Of a DNA stretch of 64,000 bases, positions 28,163 through 37,063 are shown piece by piece. The stretch comes from Pseudactinotalea terrae (GTDB lineage Bacteria; Actinomycetota; Actinomycetes; Actinomycetales; Beutenbergiaceae), in contig NZ_WNXZ01000002.1 of assembly GCF_009733845.1 (NCBI RefSeq), forward strand, positions 186,001-250,000, in the 5' to 3' direction. Position 1 is the stretch's first letter, and each line of letters opens with the position of its first letter. Made by a program: the position numbers and the translations under genes. Under the pieces are notes generated by a model that worked only from the letters and a program-made list of their open reading frames with translations, was not told the origin of the DNA and ran no database searches.

Positions 28163-29521
28163 TCACGCCGTCTCGACTGCCGTCGTCGAGGAGTCCGCCG
28201 TGGCCAGGGCAGCGGTCGCTGCCGCGAAGCCCTTGTCGAGGTCGGCGATGATGTCGTCGATGTGCTCGATGCCCACCGAGAGCCGCACGAGACCAGGGGT
28301 CACCGAGCTGGCGGCCTGCTGCTGCGGGGTGAGCTGGCTGTGCGTGGTCGAGGCGGGGTGGATCACGAGCGAGCGGACGTCACCGATGTTGGCCACCAGC
28401 GAGTGGAGCTCGAGGCCGTCGACGAACGCCTTGCCGGCGCTCAGACCGCCGTCGATCTCGAACGCGAGCACCGCGCCCGAGCCTTTCGGCGTGTACTTCT
28501 GCGCGAGCTCGTAGTACGGGCTCGAGGGCAGGCTCGCGTAGTTGACGGAAGTCACCTGCGGGTGGTTCTCGAGGTACTCGGCCACCTTCTTGGCGTTCTC
28601 TACGTGGCGCTCCACGCGCAGCGACAGCGTCTCGAGACCCTGCGTGATGAGGAACGCGTTGAACGGCGCGACGGCGGTGCCCAGGTCGCGCAGCAGCTGC
28701 ACACGCGCCTTGAGGATGAAGGAGAGGTTGACGCCGAACAGGCCACCCTCGCCGAGGTCGCGGGCGTAGACCAGGCCGTTGTAGCTCGGGTCTGGGGTGT
28801 TGTAGTTCGGGAAGCGCTCCGGGTGGGCGGCGAAGTCGAAGGAACCGCCGTCGACGATCACACCGGCGATCGAGGTGCCGTGGCCGCCGAGGTACTTGGT
28901 CGCGGAGTGGATGACGATGTCGGCACCCCACTCGAGCGGGCGGACCAGGTAGGGCGTGCCGACCGTGTTGTCGACGAGCAGCGGCACGCCGACGTCGTGC
29001 GCCACGGCCGCGACGGCCTCGATGTCGAGGATGTCGCCCTTGGGGTTGGGGATGACCTCGCCGAAGAAGAGCTTCGTGTTCGGCTGCACGGCCGCACGCC
29101 AGGACTCCGGGTCGCTCGGGTCCTCGACGAACGTCGTCGTGATGCCGAGCTTCGGCAGCGTGTGGTGCAGCAGGTTGTAGGTGCCCCCGTACAGCGAGGG
29201 GGAGGCGACCACGTGGTCGCCTGCCTCGGCGATGTTGAGGATCGCAAGCGTCTCAGCCGCTTGGCCGGAGGACACCAGCAGCGCGCCGACGCCGCCCTCG
29301 AGGGAGGCGATGCGGTCCTCGACGACCGCCTGGGTCGGGTTGGTGATGCGGGTGTAGATGGGGCCGAGCTCGGCGAGAGCGAACCGGGCGGCCGCCTCGT
29401 CGGTGTTCTTGAACACGAACGAGGTGGTCTGGTAGATCGGCACGGCGCGCGCGCCGGTCTCGGCGTCGGGGGCCTGGCCGGCGTGGACCTGGCGGGTCTC
29501 GAAGTTCCAGGGAGTGCTCAT
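28163..29521 (-). CDS. metY: O-acetylhomoserine sulfhydrylase
   Basis: Pyridoxal-phosphate enzyme that makes homocysteine from O-acetylhomoserine and sulfide. It has 452 residues, the usual length for MetY. Landmarks are [21 protein letters not shown], the long [10 protein letters not shown] loop, [15 protein letters not shown] and the PLP-lysine motif [10 protein letters not shown]. The ATG at 29521 follows AGGAGA on the coding strand. Together with metX it gives direct sulfhydrylation to homocysteine. No SAM riboswitch was found in the leader; an inverted-repeat element lies 113-178 bases upstream. Confidence 0.95.
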   Translation of the reverse strand: MSTPWNFETRQVHAGQAPDAETGARAVPIYQTTSFVFKNTDEAAARFALAELGPIYTRITNPTQAVVEDRIASLEGGVGALLVSSGQAAETLAILNIAEAGDHVVASPSLYGGTYNLLHHTLPKLGITTTFVEDPSDPESWRAAVQPNTKLFFGEVIPNPKGDILDIEAVAAVAHDVGVPLLVDNTVGTPYLVRPLEWGADIVIHSATKYLGGHGTSIAGVIVDGGSFDFAAHPERFPNYNTPDPSYNGLVYARDLGEGGLFGVNLSFILKARVQLLRDLGTAVAPFNAFLITQGLETLSLRVERHVENAKKVAEYLENHPQVTSVNYASLPSSPYYELAQKYTPKGSGAVLAFEIDGGLSAGKAFVDGLELHSLVANIGDVRSLVIHPASTTHSQLTPQQQAASSVTPGLVRLSVGIEHIDDIIADLDKGFAAATAALATADSSTTAVETA

Positions 29522-29633
29522 GGTCTGTCTCCTGCAGGTTGGTGGACGGCAGTGCAGACGTAGCGCTGACTGGCCGACCCGGTTGATGGGCGGTGCGCAC
29601 GTGCGCTGCGACGTCCCCGCGACCGCGGAGAAG

Positions 29634-29699
29634 AACGTCAGGGCATGCCGAACGTGCGCGTCAGCGGCACATTCGGCGGAGGAACATGTCGCTGACGTT
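29634..29699. repeat. Nested inverted-repeat element C
   Basis: Outer arms AACGTCAG (29634-29641) and CTGACGTT (29692-29699) enclose a strong inner pair GCCGAACGTGC (29647-29657) and GCACATTCGGC (29667-29677, one G-T pair). The inner loop GCGTCAGCG can pair instead with CGCTGACG near the right end, giving two alternative folds. In size (66 bases) and intergenic position it resembles elements A and B. Confidence 0.65.
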
Positions 29700-29870
29700 A
29701 TGGCTCGACGGCGGTGCTCACCACCCGTGGACCGGAATGTCTTGCATGGTGAGACTCCGCAGACCTGACGACGGAGCGCCTGGGCACTGCCGGCGGGACC
29801 CGCCCCGACGGCCGCACCGATGCCGCAGGGCTCAGGTGCGTATCCGAGCCGGCTGCCACGCCGTGCCGAG

Positions 29871-29997
29871 TTCGTCCCTGATCGCCGAGTTCGCTGGGAA
29901 TACCCGCCGAACTCGCCGCTCAGCCACGAATTCGGGGGGAATTGGTGGGGAGCTGAATGACATCGGTGTCATTCCGACTAGCACGTCGTGGGACGAA
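29871..29997 (+). ncRNA. Structured leader, possible degenerate c-di-AMP (ydaO/yuaA) riboswitch
   Basis: A closing stem TTCGTCCC (29871-29878) with GGGACGAA (29990-29997) encloses several helices: a 13-base stem with an AATA loop (29886-29915, one mismatch), an imperfect CCACGAATTC/GAATTGGTGG stem, and GAATGACA-TCGG-TGTCATTC. The last part, ATTCCGACTAGCACGTCGTG, recalls the 3' end of ydaO riboswitches (AATCCG..AGC..ACCTCGT). In actinobacteria this riboswitch often precedes peptidoglycan hydrolase genes, and the next gene is one. The consensus match is partial, so the class is a hypothesis; the nested pairing is directly visible. Confidence 0.4.
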
Positions 29998-30116
29998 TGT
30001 GAATCTTGTGACCGGTGTGTCGCGAGGGTGATTTGTGCATTACGGTGTGGACCGCATGCACGGCGTCAACTCGACACGCCGGTGCAGACGTGATCGATGT
30101 GTGTGAGGTGGAAGAC

Positions 30117-31484
30117 GTGCGGCGCAGACTTCTCGGCCCCCTCGGTGTGGCCGCGGCCCTCACCGCGGGTTTCAGCCTCTTCGCCTCCGGCGCGCTCGCA
30201 GCTCCGACCGTTCCTACCGACGACGACATCGCCGCCGTCGATGCTGCTGCCGATGACGCCGCTTCCCAGATCGCCGCGCTCGAGGCCGAGCTCGCCACCA
30301 ACCGGGCGGCCTACGACGCCGCCACGATCGAGGCGCAGATCGCGGCCGAGAGCTACAACGCGGCCCTCGTGGCGCTCGAGGACGCCGAGCGGGAGCAGAC
30401 CGACGCCGCTGCCGAGGTTGCCGCAGCCGAGACCGAGCTCGACGCCGCCAGCGCCGCGATGGCCGAGCTCGCGATGGCCAGCTACCGCTCCGGAGGCGAC
30501 CTGGCGCAGCTCGGCTCGCTGCTGTCGGCCGACGGCCTCGAGGACGCGCTCGCCGAGGCGACCACCTACCAGGTGCTCGGCACCAGCACCGCGGCGGCCG
30601 AGCAGCGGTACGCCGACGCCGTCGTCGCCTCCGACGTGGCCAACGACCGCGCAGCCGAGGCCGTGACCGAACGCGCGGAAGCCGCCGGCCGGCTCGAGGA
30701 GGCCTCCGCAGCCGCCGACCAGGCCGCCGCCGATGCCGCCGCGATCCTCGGTTCCAACGAGGCCCGGCAAGGAGCCCTGATCGCCGAGCTGGCCGCCCTC
30801 CGGCAGACCAGCGTCGAGATGGAGCAGCAGCGCCAGGAGGCCGCCGAGGCCGCGCGGATCCAGGCCGAGAACGAGGCCGCAGCGGCCGCGCTCGGCGTCG
30901 AGGCGCCGGCTGACACCCCGGCGGCGCCGGAGGCCACCGAGGCCCCGGCCACCCCCGCGCCCACCCAGGCGCCGACCACGCAGGCACCGACCCAGGCGCC
31001 GACCACGACGGCCCCGACGACGGCCCCCACCCAGGCTCCGGCACCGCCGGCCCCGACCACCCCGCCGCCGACCACCACCAAGCCGCCGGTGACCACGCCG
31101 CCGCCCGCCCCGCCGTCGACCAGCGCGAACGCCGCAGCGCTCGCCTGGGCGAGGACGCAGCTCGGCAAGCCGTACATCTGGGGCGCCGCAGGCCCCAGCG
31201 GCTACGACTGCTCCGGGCTGACGATGATGGCGTACGCGAACGCCGGAATCTCGATCCCGCGCACCAGCGGGGCGCAGTACTACGCAGGTGACCTGGTCCC
31301 GGTCGGCCAGATGAAGCCGGGCGACCTGATCTTCTACTCGGACAACGGCAGCCCCAGCGGGATCTACCACGTGGCGATCTACGCCGGCAACGGCATGCGG
31401 CTGCACGCGCCGTCGGAAGGCAAGAACGTCGAGCTCGTGCCGATGTGGTGGAGCAACGTGCTGCCTTACGCCGCTCGCCCGTGA
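30117..31484 (+). CDS. Secreted NlpC/P60 peptidoglycan endopeptidase (RipA-like)
   Basis: A 455-residue cell-wall hydrolase cutting the peptide stems of peptidoglycan. Order: signal peptide ending near ASGALAAP (residues 1-27), an Ala/Glu-rich coiled coil (about 30-260), a Pro/Thr/Ala-rich flexible linker (about 265-340) and the NlpC/P60 domain (about 345-455). The catalytic Cys is in YDCSGLTMMAY and the His in YHVAIYAGNG; MRLHAPSEG supplies the third polar position. GTG 30117 follows GAGGTGG by a short gap; GTG 30108 and 30099 are alternatives. The coiled coil probably gates the active site, as in RipA/PcsB-like proteins. Its long leader suggests RNA-level control. Confidence 0.93.
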   Translation: MRRRLLGPLGVAAALTAGFSLFASGALAAPTVPTDDDIAAVDAAADDAASQIAALEAELATNRAAYDAATIEAQIAAESYNAALVALEDAEREQTDAAAEVAAAETELDAASAAMAELAMASYRSGGDLAQLGSLLSADGLEDALAEATTYQVLGTSTAAAEQRYADAVVASDVANDRAAEAVTERAEAAGRLEEASAAADQAAADAAAILGSNEARQGALIAELAALRQTSVEMEQQRQEAAEAARIQAENEAAAAALGVEAPADTPAAPEATEAPATPAPTQAPTTQAPTQAPTTTAPTTAPTQAPAPPAPTTPPPTTTKPPVTTPPPAPPSTSANAAALAWARTQLGKPYIWGAAGPSGYDCSGLTMMAYANAGISIPRTSGAQYYAGDLVPVGQMKPGDLIFYSDNGSPSGIYHVAIYAGNGMRLHAPSEGKNVELVPMWWSNVLPYAARP

Positions 31485-31485
31485 C

Positions 31486-32241
31486 CTACGCGAGCGCCGT
31501 ACCGCTGATGCGGTCGACCTCAAGGGTCGGCGTGTGGGTGGTGTCGGTGCCGTCGGGGAAGTCGAAGACCCCGACCATCACCACCATCGGGTAGCGCGGC
31601 GGGTCCGCGCATGTGCGCACCGTGGTGCCGTCGACGGCGAAGCGGGCCTCGGCTGCATCCCAGTCCACCCGGTAGGTGTGCCAGTCTGCGACATCGATCG
31701 CCAGCCGCGGGGCGTCGAAGTCCTCCCGCAGCCGGGGGTCGCGCAGCGCCTTGATCCCGATACCGATCTCGGCGGACCGCCCCGGGTCGACCGCGGAGCC
31801 GAACACCTCGACGACGCACAGCTCACCGGAGTCCTGCGGGTCCTCGTCCCAGCCCGCGAGCCAGAGCGCGGCCATCGAGCGCGGCGAGAGCGACATCCGG
31901 CAGCGGATCTCGAGATGGCCGCCGTCGAGCAGCCACCCCCTGAAGCGCGGCTGCTCCTCGCGCACCCGCAGCCCAGTGCGGAACGGCTGCGGCCCGCGGT
32001 CACTGCCCAGCGGGCCGGACCAGTCGCCCGAGGCGATCGTCGAGGTCCGCAGCGGCGGCTCATGGGTGTCGCGGCACCAGCGCCCGTGGCCGGGCGGGAT
32101 CTCGAGCACGAGGCTGCTGCCGGTCATCCGGTACCGCGCGGCGTTCTCGTTGCGCGAGGCCCAGGCCGGCAGATAGGCCGGCGACCAGCGGGCACGGTCG
32201 AGGTCGTCATCGCTGAAGGCGTCGACGACCTCGGTGCGCAT
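31486..32241 (-). CDS. GH16-like concanavalin-fold protein, catalytic motif altered
   Basis: A 251-residue protein resembling glycoside hydrolase family 16 lectin-fold proteins: GGHLEIRCRMSLSPRSMAALWLAG, then WHTYRVDWDAAEARFAVDG. The GH16 active-site strand normally reads E-x-D-x-x-E; here it is ELCVVEVFG, with Cys replacing the central Asp, so ordinary glycosidase activity is doubtful. There is no signal peptide, so it would act inside the cell. Its ATG overlaps the ppa stop (TGATG), making it translationally coupled to inorganic pyrophosphatase. Function unknown. Confidence 0.75.
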   Translation of the reverse strand: MRTEVVDAFSDDDLDRARWSPAYLPAWASRNENAARYRMTGSSLVLEIPPGHGRWCRDTHEPPLRTSTIASGDWSGPLGSDRGPQPFRTGLRVREEQPRFRGWLLDGGHLEIRCRMSLSPRSMAALWLAGWDEDPQDSGELCVVEVFGSAVDPGRSAEIGIGIKALRDPRLREDFDAPRLAIDVADWHTYRVDWDAAEARFAVDGTTVRTCADPPRYPMVVMVGVFDFPDGTDTTHTPTLEVDRISGTALA

Positions 32242-32753
32242 CAGCCGATGTGCGGCTGCGGGTGGGTGTAACCGGTGTCGATCGCGCGCTGGAAGGAGCG
32301 CTTGATCTCGGCCTCGGCCTCGTCGCGGCCGACCCAGTGGGCGCCCTCGACCGACTTGCCGGGCTCGAGATCCTTGTAGACCTCGAAGAAGTGCTGGATC
32401 TCGAGCCGGTGGAACTCGGAGACGTCGTCGATGTCCGAGCGCCACGACGCGCGCTGGTCGCCCTTGGGCACGCACAGCACCTTGTCGTCGCCGCCGGCCT
32501 CGTCGCGCATCCGGAACATGCCCAGCGCGCGGCAGCGGATCAGACAACCGGGGAACGTGGGCTCCTCGAGCAGCACGAGCGCGTCGAGCGGGTCGCCGTC
32601 CTCACCGAGGGTGCCCTCGATGTACCCGTAGTCGTCGGGGTACCTGGTCGAGGTGAACAGCATCCTGTCGAGGCGGATCCGACCGGTCTCGTGGTCGACC
32701 TCGTACTTGTTGCGCTGCCCCTTCGGGATCTCGATCGTGACGTCGAACTCCAC
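32241..32753 (-). CDS. ppa: Inorganic pyrophosphatase
   Basis: Soluble family I pyrophosphatase, 170 residues, hydrolysing PPi with magnesium. Signatures: [17 protein letters not shown], the metal-binding [24 protein letters not shown] block, and VPKGDQR. GTG 32753 follows GGAGGG. A CAGACT -10-like box (32803-32798, minus strand) overlaps the TAGTCT box of divergent dacB. A downstream GH16-like gene is coupled to it. Confidence 0.96.
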   Translation of the reverse strand: MEFDVTIEIPKGQRNKYEVDHETGRIRLDRMLFTSTRYPDDYGYIEGTLGEDGDPLDALVLLEEPTFPGCLIRCRALGMFRMRDEAGGDDKVLCVPKGDQRASWRSDIDDVSEFHRLEIQHFFEVYKDLEPGKSVEGAHWVGRDEAEAEIKRSFQRAIDTGYTHPQPHIG

Positions 32754-32796
32754 CGTGCGCCCTCCATGATCTGTCGTGCCTGTTGGCTCCGCGCCC

Positions 32797-32803
32797 TAGT
32801 CTG
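32797..32803. promoter_or_regulatory. Overlapping divergent -10 boxes of dacB and ppa
   Basis: The seven bases TAGTCTG read TAGTCT toward dacB (nine bases before its ATG) and CAGACT toward ppa on the other strand. A shared -10 would make the two promoters mutually exclusive. Confidence 0.4.
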
Positions 32804-32811
32804 ACGTACCG

Positions 32812-34236
32812 ATGAGCGTGCGTGATACTCGCCAGGTGGCGAAGACTCCTCGACGGCGGCGGTCGCGTGTCCTCCTACCCGTGACCCTGCTGGTGGTGCT
32901 GCTGGGCGGGGGGTACGCGGCCGGCGACATCTACGACGTCGTCCCGGGTCTGGTCACGTTGCGGCCGGAGCGGCTGCCGGACCCGCCGTTCCCGCAGCCG
33001 CAGGTGCCGCAGCCGGCGGTTCCCGAGGCGGTCGCCGACACCCCCGACGCGCCGCAGCCGGGACCTGACGCCCTCGCCGACCTGCGCGAGAGCCTGCTCG
33101 CGAACCCGTCGGTGGGTACCGCCGGTGTGCTGGTCACGGACGTGCTCACCGGCGCCGATCTCGACGCGGTCGCGGCCGATTCCGGCCACGTCCCCGCGTC
33201 GACCACCAAGCTGCTGACGGCGGCCGCCGCCGTGGCGGCAGCGGGGGCCGACCACCGGTTCACCACCAGCGTCGTGGCAACCGGCGAGGGCCAGATCGTG
33301 CTCGTGGCGGGCGGCGACCTCACGATGGCCGCCGGCGCGGGTGACCCGGGGGCCATCGTCGGGCACGCGGGCCTCGCCGACCTCGGCCAGGCCACCGCGG
33401 CCGCGCTGACGGCGGCGGGCACCACCCGGGTGAGCGTCGGTCTCGACGTCAGCTACTACGCCGGGCCCGACATGGCGCCCCGGTGGGACGACATCGACCT
33501 CGCCGCCGGGGACGCGATGCACATGGCGCCGATCGCGATCGACATCGGCCGCGTCGACGGCGCCCGCGCGCGCGAGCTCGATCCCGCGGGCGCCGCAGCA
33601 GCTGCGTTCGTCGATGCGCTGGTCGCGGCGGGGATCACGGTCGAGGGCGACGTGACGAGCACCACCGCGACCGAGGGCGCCACCGAGCTCGCCGAGGTCT
33701 CCTCGGCGCCGCTGAGCGATCTGGTCGCCTACATGCTGCAGCACTCGGAGAACATCCTGTCCGAGGCGCTCGGACGGCTCGTCGCGCACGAGGCGGGCGA
33801 GGAACCGAGCTTCCAGGGGGCGGGGGTCGCCGTCGGGACCGTGCTGGGCGGCGAGGGCATCGCCGTCGACGGACTCGTCCTCGCCGACACCTCCGGGCTG
33901 TCCTCGACCAACCGGATCTCGCCACGCACCCTCGTCGAGACCTTGACCACGATCGCGAGCCGGCCCGAGCTCGGCTCGGTCGCGCGCGGTCTGCCCGTGG
34001 CCGGGCTCGAGGGCACGCTGTCGACCCGCCTCGAGGAGGCTCCCGCCGCCGGCATGGTGGCGGCCAAGACCGGCACGCTGCGTGCGGTCGCCTCCCTCTC
34101 GGGCTACGTGACGACCGCTGACGGCCGCCTGCTCGCCTTCGCCGTGCTCATCGGTGACGTGCCGACCGGCGGCGTCGTCGGGGCCCGCGACGCCATCGAC
34201 GACTGGATCGCCGAGATCGCCGCCTGCGGCTGCTGA
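32812..34236 (+). CDS. dacB: D-alanyl-D-alanine carboxypeptidase (PBP4/DacB type)
   Basis: A 474-residue low-molecular-weight penicillin-binding protein, peptidase family S13, trimming peptidoglycan stem peptides outside the membrane. One N-terminal helix (LLPVTLLVVLLGGGYAAG) anchors or exports it, followed by a Pro-rich linker. The active-site triads are complete: S130-T-T-K133 (PASTTKL), S312-E-N314 and K419-T-G421. It is divergent from ppa. Confidence 0.94.
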   Translation: MSVRDTRQVAKTPRRRRSRVLLPVTLLVVLLGGGYAAGDIYDVVPGLVTLRPERLPDPPFPQPQVPQPAVPEAVADTPDAPQPGPDALADLRESLLANPSVGTAGVLVTDVLTGADLDAVAADSGHVPASTTKLLTAAAAVAAAGADHRFTTSVVATGEGQIVLVAGGDLTMAAGAGDPGAIVGHAGLADLGQATAAALTAAGTTRVSVGLDVSYYAGPDMAPRWDDIDLAAGDAMHMAPIAIDIGRVDGARARELDPAGAAAAAFVDALVAAGITVEGDVTSTTATEGATELAEVSSAPLSDLVAYMLQHSENILSEALGRLVAHEAGEEPSFQGAGVAVGTVLGGEGIAVDGLVLADTSGLSSTNRISPRTLVETLTTIASRPELGSVARGLPVAGLEGTLSTRLEEAPAAGMVAAKTGTLRAVASLSGYVTTADGRLLAFAVLIGDVPTGGVVGARDAIDDWIAEIAACGC

Positions 34237-34284
34237 GCGGACGTGCACGGTTTCGTGTCGAGTGCGGGTCCGTAGGGTGGGGCT

Positions 34285-35349
34285 GTGGCGGAGCGGGCGG
34301 GTGCGGGTGCGGGCGAGATCGACTGGGACGTCGCGCGCCGGCGCTCGGCTGCGCTGACGCCGGCGGGGCCGGTGGTCGAGCGGGCGGAGGCGGCCGCGCT
34401 CGTCGCGCAGATCCGTGCGGCCGCGGGCCGGGCGCCGGCGATCGTCGGTGACGTCACCGGCCTGCACGAGGCTGCGCAGCGGGCTGCCCTGCTGCCGACG
34501 TACGTCGTGGACCGCGCACGCTGGGCCGAGGCGAACGTCGCGATGTTCGCCGCGATGATCGGTGACGACCTGCCCCCGCTCGGCGGCTTCGGCTCGGCGC
34601 GGCTCGCAGGCGAGCAGCTCGGCGTGCTGCTGTCGCTGCTCGCGAGCCGGGTGCTCGGCCAGTTCGACCCGTTCACCCCCACGCCCGACGGCGGTGGTCG
34701 GCTCCTCGTGGTCGCCCCCAACGTGCTGCACACCCAGCGTGAGCTCGGGTTCGACCCCGCCGACTTCCAGCTCTGGGTGTGCCTGCACGAGCAGACCCAC
34801 GCGGTGCAGTTCAGCGCCGCGCCCTGGCTGCCCGGCCACCTTCGCGAGCACATGAGCTCGCTCACCTCCTCGATGTCCCAGACCAGCGAGGCGTCCGGGC
34901 GGCTGCGCTCGCTGCTCGAGGCGCTGCCGCGTGCGCTCGCGGGCGGTCCTGTCGACGCCACGTCCGCCGGGCCGATCATGTCCGCGGTCCTCACCGAGGC
35001 CGAGCAGGTCCAGCTCGAGCGGGTGCTCGCGGTGATGTCGCTGCTCGAGGGGCACGCCGATGTCGTCATGGACGAGGCGGGACCGGCGGTGGTGCCGACC
35101 GTCGCGAAGATCCGGCGTGCCTTCGAGCGCCGCCGAGACGGCAACGGCTTGCTCGACACCCTCATGCGCCGGCTGCTGGGCATGGATGCCAAGCTCGCGC
35201 AGTACCGCCAGGGCGCCGCGTTCGTGCGCGGCGTCACCGGCGCCGTCGGGCACGAGGGTCTCAACGCCGTCTGGACCGGCCCCGAGCAGCTCCCGCTCGC
35301 CGGAGAGATCGCCGACCCGGCCGCCTGGGTGCGCCGGGTGCACGGCTAG
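34285..35349 (+). CDS. DUF2342 zinc metalloprotease-like protein
   Basis: A 354-residue protein of the actinobacterial DUF2342 family, often described as coenzyme F420 biosynthesis-associated. The zinc motif is H168-E-Q-T-H172 (VCLHEQTHAVQF), with a later EGHADVVMDEAG helix likely giving the third ligand. The fold resembles zincin peptidases; no substrate is known. The GTG at 34285 is six bases after TAGGGT, a leaderless pattern. It sits between dacB and tilS, a position conserved in many actinobacteria. Confidence 0.9.
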   Translation: MAERAGAGAGEIDWDVARRRSAALTPAGPVVERAEAAALVAQIRAAAGRAPAIVGDVTGLHEAAQRAALLPTYVVDRARWAEANVAMFAAMIGDDLPPLGGFGSARLAGEQLGVLLSLLASRVLGQFDPFTPTPDGGGRLLVVAPNVLHTQRELGFDPADFQLWVCLHEQTHAVQFSAAPWLPGHLREHMSSLTSSMSQTSEASGRLRSLLEALPRALAGGPVDATSAGPIMSAVLTEAEQVQLERVLAVMSLLEGHADVVMDEAGPAVVPTVAKIRRAFERRRDGNGLLDTLMRRLLGMDAKLAQYRQGAAFVRGVTGAVGHEGLNAVWTGPEQLPLAGEIADPAAWVRRVHG

Positions 35350-35360
35350 GGAGGACGGCG

Positions 35361-36401
35361 TTGGTCGGTCCCGATCCAGCCGTCGCGCGGGTGCGTGCCG
35401 GGGTCCGCGGCCTCCTCGAGCGGTTGCTCGCCGAGGGCACGCTCGCCGCGGGTGACCTCGTGCTGGTCGCCTGCTCCGGGGGCCCGGACTCGGTGGCGCT
35501 CGCGAGCCAGACCGCGTTCGTGGCGCCGCGGCTGGCCCTGCGCGCCGGTGCGGTCGTGGTGGACCACGGGCTGCGCCCGGACAGCGCCGCGGTGGCCGAG
35601 CGTGCCGCCGCCGGCTGCGCGGACCTCGGGCTCGACCCGGTGCAGGTCCGGCGGGTGCCGCACGTGGACCGGGCCACCGAGACCGCCGCGCGGGATGCCC
35701 GCTATGCCCTGCTCGCGGCCGCGCGCGAGGAGACCGGAGCCGCTGGGATCCTCCTCGGCCACACCCTCGACGACCAGGCCGAGACCGTGCTGCTGGCCGC
35801 CGGCCGCGGCAGCGGAGCACGTTCGCTCGCCGCCATGGCGAAGGTCCGTGACAGCTACTGGCGGCCGCTGCTCGACGTTCGCCGCCGCGACACCCATGCC
35901 GCCTGCCGGGTGCTCGGGCTGGGCGTCGACGACGACCCGAGCAACGCCGCCGACGGGCCGTGGCAGCGCGCCGACGGCGGGCCGGTGCCTCGGGCCGCCG
36001 TGCGCGACCGGGTGCTGGTGGCACTGGCGGAGGCGCTCGGGCGGGACCCCGCGCCCGCGCTGGCGCGCACGGCGCACCTCGCGCGTGCCGACGCCGACCT
36101 GTTGGACACGCTCGCCGAGCACGCCTGGCAGCGGTGCGCCGTCGATCCCGGGGCGAGCGCCGCCGTCGAGCTGGACATCGCGCGCCTCGCTGCCGAGCCC
36201 GAGGCGTTGCGCACCCGCGTGCTGCGGCGCGCCGCGCTGGCGGCGGGAGCCCCCGCGGTGGCGCTCCGACACAGTCATGTCCGCGCCCTCGAGGCGCTCG
36301 TGACGAGCTGGCGGGGCCAGGGCGCCGTCGCGCTCCCGGGCGAGGTCGAGGGCCGCCGCGACTGTGGCAGGCTTGTGCTCGTCGGGCCAGCAGGGTGCTA
36401 G
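35361..36401 (+). CDS. tilS: tRNA(Ile)-lysidine synthase
   Basis: Converts C34 of the CAU-anticodon isoleucine tRNA to lysidine, so that it reads AUA. It has 346 residues. The ATP-pyrophosphatase loop is VACSGGPDSVALA, followed by VVVDHGLRPDS, GHTLDDQAETVLL and RPLLDVRR. The C-terminal domain is short, as in actinobacteria. TTG 35361 was chosen because GGGAGG lies six bases upstream; GTG 35391 is an alternative. Confidence 0.94.
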   Translation: MVGPDPAVARVRAGVRGLLERLLAEGTLAAGDLVLVACSGGPDSVALASQTAFVAPRLALRAGAVVVDHGLRPDSAAVAERAAAGCADLGLDPVQVRRVPHVDRATETAARDARYALLAAAREETGAAGILLGHTLDDQAETVLLAAGRGSGARSLAAMAKVRDSYWRPLLDVRRRDTHAACRVLGLGVDDDPSNAADGPWQRADGGPVPRAAVRDRVLVALAEALGRDPAPALARTAHLARADADLLDTLAEHAWQRCAVDPGASAAVELDIARLAAEPEALRTRVLRRAALAAGAPAVALRHSHVRALEALVTSWRGQGAVALPGEVEGRRDCGRLVLVGPAGC

Positions 36402-36433
36402 AGCGAACCGGATCGAACCGAGGGGAACGTGGC

Positions 36434-36988
36434 GTGGACGCCAGCGAGATGGGAAGCGACCTCGAGAAGGTCCTCTACACCGAGCAGCAGATCCAGGACC
36501 GGCTGCAGGAGATGGCCGCCCAGATCGATGCCGACTACGCCGGCCGCGAGGTCCTGCTCGTCGGCGTCCTCAAGGGTGCGGTCATGGTGATGGCCGACCT
36601 GTCCCGCAAGCTCCAGCTGTCGGTGAAGATGGACTGGATGGCGGTGTCCTCCTACGGGTCCGGCACCAAGTCCTCCGGCGTCGTGCGCATCCTCAAGGAC
36701 CTCGACACCGACCTGCTCGGCAAGCACGTGCTGATCGTCGAGGACATCATCGACTCGGGCCTCACGCTGTCGTGGCTGGTCTCGAACCTGCGCTCGCGTG
36801 GCGCGGAGAGCATCGAGATCGCCGCGATGCTGCGCAAGCCCGACGCCGCCAAGGTGTCGGTCGACGTCAAGTACGTCGGCTTCGACATCCCGAACGAGTT
36901 CGTGGTCGGCTACGGCCTCGACTACGCCGAGCGCTACCGGACCCTCCCCTTCGTCGGTACCCTCGCGCCGCACGTCTACGCCTCCTGA
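36434..36988 (+). CDS. hpt: Hypoxanthine phosphoribosyltransferase
   Basis: Purine salvage enzyme converting hypoxanthine or guanine with PRPP to IMP or GMP. It has 184 residues. The PRPP loop is VLIVEDIIDSGLTLSWL; other blocks are GVLKGAVMVMADL, SYGSGTKSSGVVRI and the C-terminal YAERYRTLPFVGTL. GTG 36434 follows AGGGGAACG; ATG 36449 is in frame and would remove five residues. The tilS-hpt-ftsH order is the standard one. Confidence 0.95.
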   Translation: MDASEMGSDLEKVLYTEQQIQDRLQEMAAQIDADYAGREVLLVGVLKGAVMVMADLSRKLQLSVKMDWMAVSSYGSGTKSSGVVRILKDLDTDLLGKHVLIVEDIIDSGLTLSWLVSNLRSRGAESIEIAAMLRKPDAAKVSVDVKYVGFDIPNEFVVGYGLDYAERYRTLPFVGTLAPHVYAS

Positions 36989-37043
36989 GCCGTCGTTCGA
37001 GCAGTCGCGGCACACACGCGTTGATGCTCACGGCGAACAGATG

Positions 37044-37063
37044 CGAACCAAATCGGTGGTTCG
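37044..37063. promoter_or_regulatory. Inverted repeat upstream of ftsH
   Basis: CGAACCA (37044-37050) and TGGTTCG (37057-37063) are perfect reverse complements with a 6-base gap, directly before TATAGC (37075-37080), a -10-like box. The position over the -35 region suits an operator for ftsH; the regulator is unknown. Confidence 0.4.

Larger units (their letters stand above)
29522..30116. other. 595-base regulatory gap between metY and the NlpC/P60 gene
   Basis: The only gene-free stretch above 300 bases. It holds the metY leader, inverted-repeat element C (29634-29699), about 170 bases with no recognised structure, the riboswitch-like region 29871-29997 and a lower-GC promoter-like stretch before the NlpC/P60 start. 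The short frames here show no conserved protein. Confidence 0.7.

Noticed and set aside
29522-29640. SAM riboswitch in the metY leader
   Set aside because: I looked for the SAM-I and SAM-IV core patterns on the minus strand and found none; only the element C dyad is present.
32875-36024. A 1049-codon minus-strand frame opposite dacB, DUF2342 and tilS
   Set aside because: Same reason: low-complexity Arg/Gly/Ala composition, no motifs, and the opposite strand encodes well-known proteins.
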